Assembly: GCA_029747015.1 (NCBI GenBank)
Contig: JAKOGI010000532.1
Coordinates: 416,001-480,000, forward strand
Direction of reading: 5' to 3'
Source of the DNA: Carnegiea gigantea
Lineage: Eukaryota > Streptophyta > Magnoliopsida > Caryophyllales > Cactaceae
Length of the DNA: 64,000 nucleotides
A model generated the notes under the pieces. The model searched no databases. It worked only from the letters and a program-made list of their open reading frames with translations, and was not told where the DNA came from. Positions 1 to 9,935 of the stretch are shown piece by piece (the stretch's first letter is position 1; each line of letters begins with the position of its first letter). The position numbers were made by a program, and so were the translations under genes.

Positions 1-645
1 TAGCTATGTTGACATATACAAATGATGTCCTAATTGAATAAATCATATCCATAAAGAAATATTATATTGTAATTTTTAATTGTGAAAAATTATCGATAAC
101 GAGATAATTCTACATAATTTTCGATAGTAACATCGTACCGTAATTTAATCATATAATTTTTTTCAATTGAACAAATAGTAATATAATTTTTAAGTCAGGA
201 TGAGGCACATAAGAAGTATCTTGTACAAAAACAGTGACTCCTTTTCCATGAAATGTGTCGTAATTTTATATATCATTTTAATTATGATGTCCTGTTAGAG
301 CAATCATATCATTCACTCACGTTGAGATAAACAACTTTGAACCGTAGGCCCTATTTAAAAAAAGGTCAAATCTTATTGTTGGGTTGGTAAACATGATACT
401 GTACACTTTTGTGACTTTGTCTATCAATTTCTTATTTTTCTTTTTATTCACTCTAGAGTAGTTTACAATAATGCAAGCAAATTAATGATAGAGAAATCGG
501 ATATTCATATATAAGAAAAAACAAATTTTATACTTAAATACTACAAAAATTTGTTACTGGGGAATAACTTTAAACAACCTAAAATGTTCAAAATAACATA
601 ATCTATTTTATGACAATATGAATAAGAAAATGTTCTCTTTAATCT
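1..645. other. AT-rich intergenic DNA, no gene seen
   Basis: No open reading frame, RNA gene or repeat structure could be supported. The last five bases, AATCT at 641-645, are the left target-site duplication of the copia element that follows. Confidence 0.7.
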
Positions 646-816
646 TGTCAAAGATAGAAAGTCGGAGGTGTATTAGGAATGTGAATATTTGTAGTTATTT
701 TTTTCCTACTCTTACGTTATTTCCTTCCTTATTTTACCATTTGCCTTTTGTTATATATGTACGTAACTTTGATTAGAGGAATATACAAAAATTATAATCT
801 TCCCAATACAGTTACA
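646..816 (+). repeat. Copia-1 5' LTR
   Basis: Begins TGTCAAAGATAG and ends CAGTTACA (TG...CA termini). It aligns without gaps to the 3' LTR with five differences, all transitions. It would contain the element's promoter; a TATATATG stretch lies near 752-760. Confidence 0.95.
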
Positions 817-830
817 TGGTATCAGAGCCG
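817..830 (+). promoter_or_regulatory. Copia-1 primer-binding site
   Basis: TGGTATCAGAGCCG follows the LTR directly. TGGTATCAGAGC is the standard copia primer-binding site, complementary to the 3' end of plant initiator tRNA-Met, where minus-strand cDNA synthesis starts. Confidence 0.93.
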
Positions 831-1006
831 TATTAGCGGCTAGAGTTCCATCAGATCCACCGGCCGACCAGTCTGATTTGCTGTTCCTGCGCCCCGCTCT
901 GCTCCGTTCTGCCCTCCACTCTGCTCCGTACCTCCCATCGTCAGGAGGAGTCTCTCCCTCTCGGTATCGACCACTCTCTTTTTCTTTCTAAACATTATTT
1001 TCTTTA

Positions 1007-1794
1007 ATGGAGAAGGATAGAGAACCTGCCACTGAAATTGTACCTATGGTTCCACAATTGATATCCACCCAGCAACTGAAAATTCCTGTTAATCTCTCTA
1101 GCTCTAATTGGGAACAATGGTCCACATTTGTTGAGATTAGGTTAGATTCGCTCCGAAAGGGAAAATATCTGACAGAAGAATCACAAGCTACCGAAGACTG
1201 GAAAGCTGAGGATAGCTCTATTCGCATGATCCTATGGAATGCGATGGAGCCCGATATTTTATCCACTGTACACACCTTTAAGACCACTAAGAAAATGTGG
1301 GATCATCTCCAATCCACATATTCAAAAAAAACTAGCATGGCACACACATACGCAGTTTCTCAGGCATATGCAAGGTGTGAACAGGGTGATGCAACTCTTA
1401 CCGAGTACTTCACCAAATTCAAGAAGTTATCTGATGAGATGAGGGGTTCATTTCCCTTCGGTGCGGATTCAACCTCAGTACGGGAGCAGCTAAATACACT
1501 CACATTTATTGGAGGTATGTCATCTAGATACTCCTCTACCCGTCCGATCCTTCTTGGTCAGACGATTATATTGTCTGCTACCTATCATCTTCTGCGGGAG
1601 ATGTTTTCGTAACCTCAGCATTAGTGGCAAACTCTTACAAAGGTAAGAGCACAGGTCAGTCATCCGTGAAAAGAGGAAAAGGATCTAAGGGCACTTCTAA
1701 TTCTAGTAGCAATAAGAATGTGCAGTGTCGCTACTGCAAGGAGTGGGGTCACTTGAAGTGGGATTGCCCAAAGCGCCCAAAAGATTCACCATAG
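1007..1794 (+). pseudogene. Copia-1 gag remnant (UBN2-type gag plus zinc knuckle)
   Basis: Codes for the capsid-forming Gag portion of a copia polyprotein. The first frame runs 1007-1612 (201 codons) and has the UBN2-like pattern of copia Gag (W-at-start region, then MWDHLQSTY and FTKFKKLSDEM). A frameshift lies shortly before 1600. The continuing frame carries a CX2CX4HX4C zinc knuckle at 1726-1767 (CRYCKEWGHLKWDC) and stops at a TAG at 1792-1794, one transition away from CAG. In an intact element this would fuse to the protease downstream. Non-functional as it stands. Confidence 0.9.
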
Positions 1795-1991
1795 CCTCCT
1801 CGTGCTCAGGTGGCCACTGTCAATCAATCACCCAGCGATCGCACCAATTCAGATGAAGTTGCTGCACTTGTTCAGCGACTTGAGCAGCTGGGCTTCTCTC
1901 GTACTGACATGACCTCTCAGCCACAGACTCCGAGGGCTACTTTACCCACCCAGGTATGACTTCCAACTGTTTTATAGCATCAAAATCATCA

Positions 1992-4900
1992 TAGATTGTT
2001 GATTTAGGTGTTACTGATCACATGACTGGTAACAAAAGTATACTGTCAGGACTTGCCACTACCTCACAACCACCTGTCCAAATAGCCAATGGCTCTACCT
2101 GCAATATAGAAGGAATTGGATCCACCCAGATTTCACAAAACATGCCCTTATCATCTGTCTTATATGTTCTTTCTTTTTCTGAAAACCTTATGTCTGTAAG
2201 CAAAATAACAGAACAGTTATATTGCTCTGTTACCTTCACCCCGACTAAATGCACCGTTCAGGAACTGGGGACGAACATGTTGATTGGCATTGCATATAAG
2301 GAGAAAGGTCTGTATTGCATGGAAAGCTCACCTCAGCGAGTGGCATACCTAAGTACTAGTAGTGCTAAGGAGGTTCATTATCAGTTGGGACATCCATCTC
2401 TCCAGGTCTTGAAGAAGATACGTCCTGAATTTCAGTCTATTTCAGAATTAGTTTGTGAGTCCTGTATCCAAGGTAAGCATGTCCGTGCTTCCCATCCCCC
2501 TAGAGTCATTAGTCGGTCTACCAGTATGTTTGCTTTAGTGCATTCTGATGTATGGGGTCCTTGTCCAATTACATCTATATCAGGTTTTTGATATTTTGTT
2601 ACTTTTGTGGATGATTTCTCTCGTGCAACTTGGATCTTTGTTATTAAATCTAGACAAGAAATCTTTGCAAAATTTTCAACTTTTTGTTCTTTTGTGAAAA
2701 CTCAGTTCGACATTACTGTTAAAACTCTTCATAGTGACAATGCCAAAGAATATTTTACAAATGAATTTGTGCAATATATGACTAATAATGGTATCATCCA
2801 TGAATCATCATGTGCTTCTATACCTCAACAAAATGGAGTGGCTGAACGAAAGAACAGACACATTCTTGAGGTGGCTCATACTATGATGATACATGGACAT
2901 GTCCCTCATCGTTTTTGGGCCGACGCGGTCCTCACTGCCTGTTATCTGATAAACCGTATGCCATCCTCTGTACTTGATGGTGCAATACCCTATAATGTCT
3001 TATTTCCATCTGTACCTTTATTTCCTGTTTTACCCAAGATCTTTGGTTGCGTCTGTTATGTGTATGATCATCGACCAAGTCGTACGAAACTTGATCCCAA
3101 GTCCCTACGCTGCATTTTTGTAGGCTATTCTGGAACTCGAAAAGGTTATCGATGTTATAGCCCCACCCTTAGAAGGTACTTTGTTTCATCTGATGTCATT
3201 TTTATGGAGTCTGTACCGTATTTCTTAAATTCTGAATCTGGTCCATTATCTACGTTTAGTAATTCTCCACCTATCATGACTATTCTAAAATATCCTGATA
3301 TTCACATCGGTTCTTCTTCAATCCTCAAGAGTGGCGTGTCACCGACACTTCCTGCGCCTCCTATTACTCAGGTATATACTCGAAGGGGTAAGAATTCCCT
3401 TGTTAATACTAACTCTGTCTAGACTATGCAGGATCATGAGACTTGTGCATCTCCTGTTGAACCTGACCCAATCACTGAATCCCCACAATCTCCTACACAA
3501 GCACCTGACCCTATCACACCTAGTCCACCGCTTCCTGCTCCAATCCCACAACCTCAAATCTCCGATCTGGACCCTCCTATTGCCCTTCGTAAAGGCTCAC
3601 GTCAATGCCCCAGTACCAGATATCCCCTCGACCGCTTCTATTCCTACGCAGCCCTATCCACATATCACCATGCCTTTACTACTAGTCTTGACAGTTACTC
3701 TGTTCCTAAGAATGTGAGAGAGGCTCTGCACAATCCGGGGTGGTTTCGCGCTATGCAGGAAGAAATATCAGCTCTGTTAAAAAAGCCACATGGGATCTTT
3801 GTCCTCTTCCTCCTGGCAAAAACACAGTCGGTTGCAAGTGGGTCTTCACGATCAAGGTTCATCCTGATGGGTCACTACACCGACTCAAAGCTCGCTTGGT
3901 TGCAAAAGGGTACTCTTAGGCGTATGGCATTGATTATGATGAGACCTTCTCTCCCGTTGCTAAGATGGCATCTATTCGTATCTGCATAGCTCTAGTTGCT
4001 GTTCGCCACTGGCCGCTGTACCAATTAGATGTCAAGAATGCCTTTCTCAATAGCATCCTTGAGGAGGAGGTTTATATGACTCAGCCACCTGGATTCGTTG
4101 TTCAGGAGGAGGCTTCCAAAGTCTACTGTTTGCGGAAGTCTTTATACGGTCTGAAACAATCTCCCTGGGCTTGGTTTGGGCGTCTCTCCTAAGCCCTTGG
4201 TCAGTTTGGCATGACCAGGAGTGCTAATAACCACTCAGTCTTTTATAGACACTTAAAGGAGAAGACCATCATCCTAGTCGCATATGTCGATGATCTGATT
4301 ATCACCGGTGATGATGTTGAGGGGATCTCGGTATTAAAGAAGTTTTTGAGCGAGCAATTCCAGATTACAGATCTTGGTAAACTCAAGTACTTTCTTGACA
4401 TTGAGATATCACGGTCTCCTGGTAAGGTCCTTATTTGTCAAAGAAAGTATGTCCTTGATATGCTTTCAGAATGCGGGTTGCTTGGATGCAAACTCGTTGA
4501 CTCACCGATGGTCCCTGAGACCAAGCTCATGCCTGATGACGGAGCACCCCTACATGATCTTGAGAGATATCGGAGACTGGTCGGGAAGCTAAATTATCTA
4601 ACAGTTACTCGGCCAGACATTGCTTATCCAGTGAGTATAGTGAGCCAGTTCATATCAGCCCCGCACACTACACACTGGGATGCAGCTATTCGGATCCTTA
4701 GATACCTTAAGGGATCTCCAGGTAAAGGACTTGTATATTCTGATCAGGGACATAGTAAGATCGCAGCGTTCACTGATGCCGATTGGGCAGGTTGTCCTAC
4801 TAGTCGAAGGTCCACTACTGGATATTGTGTCTTCTTTGGTGGTAACTTTATATCCTGGAAGAGTAAGAAACAATCAGTTATATCTCAATCCAGTGCGGAG

Positions 4901-5212
4901 TCAGAATACCGCGCAATGGCACACACATCCTGTGAGCTAGTTTGGATGAAGCGCTTACTTCGCGAGCCAGGTGTTCGCCATGATGGTTTGGTGAGGCTAC
5001 ACTGTGGCAATCAAGCTGCCATGTATATTGCCAAGAATCAGGTCTTCCATGAGCGGACCAAGCACATTGCGGTGGATTATCATCTAATTCGAGATCTTGT
5101 CATGGGAACATCTTCTTGTCCCCCATGTATTCTAACCAAGCCCCTTCGCAAAGTCCCAATTAATACTATATGTAACAAGTTGGGGATGTTAGACATATAC
5201 TCCCCAACTTGA
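1992..5212 (+). pseudogene. Copia-1 pol remnant (protease, integrase, RT, RNase H)
   Basis: Protease: the motif lies at about 1995-2035, but the catalytic DSG reads DLG (2001-2009) and a TAG at 1992-1994 precedes it. Integrase: a GAG-pre-integrase H/C region (about 2375-2490), HSDVWGP near 2541, the LHSDNAKEY catalytic region near 2727 and QNGVAERKN near 2830, interrupted by TGA at 2589-2591. RT: the frame shifts near 3790, has stops at 3917-3919 (TAG) and 4190-4192 (TAA), and keeps the YVDD catalytic box at 4283-4294. RNase H: TDADWAG, SSAESEYRAMA and HERTKHI blocks are present, but the usual CDNQ reads CGNQ near 5003. Cannot make an active polyprotein. Confidence 0.93.
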
Positions 5213-5219
5213 GGAGGAG
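5206..5219 (+). promoter_or_regulatory. Copia-1 polypurine tract
   Basis: AACTTGAGGAGGAG lies directly before the 3' LTR. The purine run is the expected primer for plus-strand cDNA synthesis. Confidence 0.85.
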
Positions 5220-5390
5220 TGTTAAAGATAGAAAGTCGGAGGTGTATTAGGAATGTGAACATTTGTAGTTATTTCTTTCCTACTCTTACGTTATTTCCTT
5301 CCTTATTTTACCATTTGCCTTTTGTTATATATGTATGTAACTTTGATTAGAGGAATATACAGAAATTATAATCTTCCCAATACAGTTACA
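5220..5390 (+). repeat. Copia-1 3' LTR
   Basis: A 171-bp copy of the 5' LTR starting TGTTAAAGATAG and ending CAGTTACA, followed by the AATCT duplication. Confidence 0.95.
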
Positions 5391-6420
5391 AATCTAAATG
5401 TGTCATAATGAACGAAATTTAAGGTAACAAGAAAAGAAAATCCATCATGATCCCCATTTATCCAACTTAGTTGAGATTTATGGGTTGCACCATCAGTTTA
5501 AAATGTAAATTATAAGCTATGTGATAAAATAATAATATTATCTTTGAACATGCATATTTTTTTAAAAAAGCCACGTAAATGTATAACGAGGGCATGCATA
5601 TATACATTTTTTTGTACGGAACAATTTTATGGTATGCTTTGCACATAATTTATGTAGTTAAAGCGTAATGTTTTGTTAATTGTAAATAAAAGTACTGAAA
5701 GTAATGCTTATCAATTTATTTTCATTTCGAATTCCGCTCTATGCTCTCACCAAGGAAAATTCTTAGATACAGACGTATGTATTTAGCATGGTACACACTC
5801 TGAAGTCGTGTATTAAACGCGTTCTCAATATGTTGCAATATATCTTTTTTTTTTTTTACAGTAGTGTATCTTTTCTGTTCTACAATATACCTTTTTTTCT
5901 TGGAGTATACCCTTTGTTTTTTGCAATGTATTTTTTCTTACTATAGCATATCTTTTCTTTTTGGCAGTGTGCCTTTGTTCTTTGCCATGTATCTTTTTCT
6001 AGTCGGTTGGATTGAAAGAATTACCAAAATGCTTGTTGGGTTGAGGAAAATGAAATACAGGCTTAGCCTAATTATATGATGCCTCTTATATAGGTGTGTG
6101 TCTAGTTAGGTACATGGATATATACTATAGAATTACTGTAGAAAGGCCTGTCTTTGGTGATAGCTTGGGTGATATAGCTTGACTCGTTGAATAAGGTGTG
6201 CTTGCTCCTTTTTTAATTGATCTAATAGACTAACTATGTTGTTATCAATTTACTAGATATTTGGTTGTCTATTTGGGGTTTTACTCCAATGGTTGGTTTA
6301 CTTCTTTGTTATTACACTCAAAACTCAGTGAATTTCTAGTTAATATGACTTGCTATTCTAAATCTCAGTTTGCTAAATTTTCTAAGAATCACGTCAAGGA
6401 GGAATTTGATGAGGATGTAA
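5391..6420. other. Intergenic DNA with a degenerate T-rich tract
   Basis: No gene supported. Between about 5840 and 6000 a T-rich segment repeats a loose unit (ATATC/ATACC, then CTTTT, then TTTGC/TTCTA), like an old degenerate minisatellite. An ORF over it (5864-6079) is low-complexity and was not called. Confidence 0.6.
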
Positions 6421-8497
6421 TTGGGGATGGTTAATCCTCGCGAGGCTATTTTGAAATCTAAAGCCTTGAAAGAGGACGACAATAAGTTATTCAAAACTAA
6501 AGCCTACAAGCTTGCGATTAACATGTATGACAAGTCTCTTCAATACCTATGTGTGTTTGTTCCTGAAAATGTAGACGATGCTAATGTGATGGAGGAACTT
6601 GGAATCTCTATCAATTAAATCTAGCTGCTTGTTAGCTGAAAACGAACTATTTGGAATCGGCTAATCATTGTGATTTGGCAATAGAACTGGATTCCCTTCA
6701 ATGTTAAGACTCGTTTTTTATGAGCCAAAGCATTGATGAATATGAGTTTAAGTGAAGAAGCTCTTCAAGTTAGGGGTGTGCAAAACCGGTTAACCGGTTC
6801 ATCGGTTAACCGAAAATTCGGTTAGTGAAAACACCGAACCGTAACCGAACCGAAATTTGCGGTTAACCGATTTCTCGGTTAACCGAATTTTCGGATCGGC
6901 CAACATTCGATCCGTAACCGAACCGAAATATTCGGTTAACCGTATTTTCGGATCGGTTAACCGAAATTCCGGTTCAATTAACGGTTAATCAGAGTACTGA
7001 AAAAAAAAACCTAAATTTGGTACACTTTTCTTATCAAATTAAAAGCACTTTTTTCATATCAAATTAAAACATTCCATGACATCAAAATGTAAAAGACCTA
7101 GACTGTACTGTACAAACCCTCACTAAAATTGTAAAAGACCTCATGAACTCATACAAATAAAAATCTCTCCTCTGAAACCCAGGAATGACAAACAAAATAC
7201 AAACTAACCCCTTTCAACAACAGTTTCTACGAACAATTACAGCTATTTTTCCAGTTTTCTAGATGCAAAATCGCATGATTGCTATCAAGTTCACTGGAAG
7301 CCAGCAGCAATGTTGATTCTCAGCCACATCCCAATGTTGACATCAAAATGGTCCAGCGTCTGAGCACCTTACACAAGTTTCCCAAGGAAAATTAACCACA
7401 CAACTGACTAAGAGCAGATCGAAAGGGTTTAGAGAATGAAATTTAGAGAACAGATCCTTAAGCAAGAACAGATCCAGAATCGCCGGAAGACTGGAAGAGC
7501 ACAATGGAATTTAGAGAGAGAGAGGAAGAGAGAATACCTGATACAAGCTCCAATTACTGCAGTTGAACTCTTCGTTCTCAAAGAATCAAAGCTGATCGAT
7601 TTCCCCAGCGACAGCGAGAGAAGCAGGTGTAGCCGTGTAGAGAAAGAAAGAAAGGGTTTAGAGAGAGAAACCACAAATCGCAACCAGAAGAGAACAGGGA
7701 AGACGAGACGAAGAAGAAGACTGAAGCCTGAGGCGCTGAAGTGAAGACCGAAGAACTGACGAGGAAGAGGCCAAGCTCTGGTGGGATTCTGGATCTGGAA
7801 AGCATTAAAGCAAGCAAAGGCAGCCAAGCTCTAGGGTTTTTTTATGCTCACTTTATATAGTATACCCATGTATATTAAAAAAAAAAAGGGGGTTTTCGGT
7901 TAACCGCGGTTAACCGCATTTTCTGGACCAACCAAACCGTAACCGAACCGTGAACCGATTTTTTTTCCGGGTTCGGTTAACCGAACCGTTTATTTTGAAT
8001 AATTTACTTCGGTTAATCGATTTTTTTGATCGGTTTTTCGGTTTTTTGGATCGGTTCTCGGTTTCGGTTTTTTCTGCACACCCCTACTTCAAGTCCTTCT
8101 TGTTGTTATTCGATTTGACCCTAAAATGAAAAAATAAGAAAGGAGTTGAGCAGGGTGGAGGAGTTATATAATGATATTTGTAAGGAAGAGGCCTATAAGA
8201 ATGTTGGGTTTGGTTGTGTCAAGTCATCCAAAATTGTATTCCAAGCAGTAGGAAGACACATTTGATCCTTCGAAATTAAATGCCATACCTGTGCCTACCT
8301 CTTCCTCCTCTAGTGGTGCGGGCTCTAAACCTGCAGATCATAGTGAGGTTGTTGGGAAGATACATAATTGTTCAATAATGAAAGTGGGCACAACCAACTC
8401 GACGGAGATTAATCAACATATGTTGAAGGAAATTACTAATCAAGTATTACAGCCAGGGGTCTCTCAGAGGAAAAGGAGCCTTCAGATAGAGGACTAG
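6421..8497 (+). pseudogene. TPR-domain protein pseudogene, split by a hAT insertion
   Basis: The stretch 6421-6618 encodes a helical segment with TPR character (KLFKTKAYKLAINMYDKSLQ), then a frame change and a second segment with NLAACLL-like and LAIELDSL-like pieces up to 6770. Across the hAT element the reading resumes at 8087 with an ALQVLLVVIRFDP-like stretch, as in a third TPR helix pair. Several stops and frameshifts interrupt it. Tandem TPRs of this kind occur in co-chaperones and FKBP-type isomerases, but the parent gene was not identified. A Ser-rich ORF at 8291-8497 may be its C-terminal part. Removing the hAT element and one copy of its duplication restores a continuous sequence. 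Confidence 0.6.
6771..8086. mobile_element. hAT-superfamily element, internally deleted derivative
   Basis: A 1316-bp element with TAGGGGTGTGCA at its left end and the complement TGCACACCCCTA at its right end, flanked by a perfect 8-bp duplication CTTCAAGT (6763-6770 and 8087-8094). Eight-base duplications and TAGGGGTG ends are hallmarks of hAT transposons. Both subterminal regions (about 6780-6990 and 7890-8070) are dense in GGTTAACCG/CGGTT words, as expected for transposase binding sites. The interior has no transposase. Read on the minus strand, it has a TATA-like CTATATAAAG (7851-7860) followed by a leader-like CT-rich region, suggesting the promoter and leader survived while the coding region was lost. 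Confidence 0.92.
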
Positions 8498-9365
8498 AGC
8501 AACAAGTCTATAAGTAAGTGATCTTGCTAAACATTTGTAACATTGGAGAGTCTATGGAAACAGAAGAAAGTGAGTTGAAGGATCTGCATTCTAAAAGTCA
8601 AAATATGGCTTAGGATACTGAGTCTTGCGTGGCTGCCTTAAGTTCTTCATCGACGATTAACGCTACCACATGTGTGGAGGGTAGGGTAGGCTCTTTCCCT
8701 ACACAACCTCCGGTTCTTCAGGATTCAAGTATGGCAGACAACATAGCACAGTGTACGAGTAAGGAAGAAGAAAATACGTATGATAATTCTAACAATGACT
8801 CCAGTCTGGATGTTGAGTACCAACCATTGAGAAGACACACACGGGGACCCCCTAACGTCTATGCGTCTATCGCCATTCACCTATAGAATGGTTGAAAGAG
8901 GAAGCAAGATTGAATTCTATGATGAGTGCTCAATAGCCTACATGGTCGTTTGTGCTGCTCGATGCAACATGCTAGGGGCCAAGGACCATGACATGTATGT
9001 AGATGAACAAGGAAGTTTTACAACTAATGATATCTAGTTCTCAACCTGACATCGAGACGCACACAAAAAAGGAAACACCGTAGAAGAAACAATGTTCACA
9101 CATGGTAGAAAAGGAGAAATGTGCAACACGTTAACGAATTGAATATCCCTGGGAAAAGGTATGAACCCCAATCTTTTAGTTATAACTCAGTCGTTTAGTG
9201 CAGGGATAATAACAAACATGGCAAGAGGTTCAAACGGTGGATTCACAATTATGAGCACCAAACTATCAAAGTATCAATATCTCACGCATCTATGTAGCAA
9301 AAAGAAGACAAAAATGCCAAAATTGGATGACAATAAGTTGATAATCAAGAAGCAAATTCTCTCCT
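8498..9365 (+). other. Decayed region with a short unrecognised ORF (8629-8886)
   Basis: The 85-codon frame 8629-8886 is Ser/Thr/Asn-rich with acidic stretches and ends in an RRHTRGPPNVY segment faintly like the basic linker before copia reverse transcriptases. Neither a family nor a start codon context can be supported. The rest of the stretch shows no gene. Confidence 0.3.
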
Positions 9366-9720
9366 AATGTGAAACTGACGAGAATTATATTATAAATTGC
9401 TATAATGTCACTATGTTATATAGGTCAATATATGTATGCATAAATCCAATAGGCACCTAGTAGGTTAATAGGCAATTAGTTAAGGAAACTTATATTTGAG
9501 CTATATTAGCATGAAAGTCACATATGCCGTTACGCTTGAGTAATGTAAACTGACGAGAATTATATTATACATTGCTATAATGTCACTATGTTATGTAGGT
9601 CAATATATATATGCATAAATCCAATAGTCACCTAATAGGTTAATAGGCAATTAGTTAAAGACACTTATATTTTAACTGTATTAGCATGAAAGTCATATGC
9701 CATTACGCTCGGGTAATGTA
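9366..9720. repeat. Two-copy tandem direct duplication, unit about 176 bp
   Basis: Unit 1 starts at 9366 and unit 2 at 9542. Both contain CTGACGAGAATTATATTATA, TGCTATAATGTCACTATG, CATAAATCCAATAG and TTAGCATGAAAGTCA in the same order and spacing, with scattered substitutions. The duplication ends about 200 bp upstream of the E1-alpha start codon, so it may lie in that gene's promoter region. Confidence 0.9.
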
Positions 9721-9935
9721 ATAGAGCATACTTCTCGCATTACCCATTGACCCCCCCCCCCCCCAAAAAAAAAAAAAAAAACTGGAAGTAGTTTTCCCCA
9801 ACGAGAAATACCAGAACACGTGACTCGTGACTTCTGACAAGACAGACCATATGAACCTAGTAGACCGCTCCTCAGAGTCATTTGGTGTGTTCTTGTTCAT
9901 CGTCTTCCTTCTTGAGCTTGAAATTTAGCTGCTAC

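Larger units (their letters stand above)
646..5390 (+). mobile_element. Copia-1: complete Ty1/copia LTR retrotransposon, coding region inactivated
   Basis: A 4745-bp element bounded by two 171-bp LTRs and a perfect 5-bp target-site duplication (AATCT at 641-645 and 5391-5395). A primer-binding site matching initiator tRNA-Met follows the 5' LTR and a purine tract precedes the 3' LTR. Domain order is gag, zinc knuckle, protease, integrase, reverse transcriptase, RNase H, which is the copia order. By my count the LTRs differ at 5 of 171 positions (about 97% identity), so insertion is fairly recent. The coding region is broken by frameshifts and stops, so it can move only with proteins from another copy. 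Size and short LTRs would suit an Ale/Retrofit-type copia, but the clade was not tested. Confidence 0.96.

Noticed and set aside
7429..7827. Open frames of 100-130 codons on both strands inside the hAT element
   Set aside because: Mirror frames over a purine-rich leader-like region; no transposase motifs, no domain.
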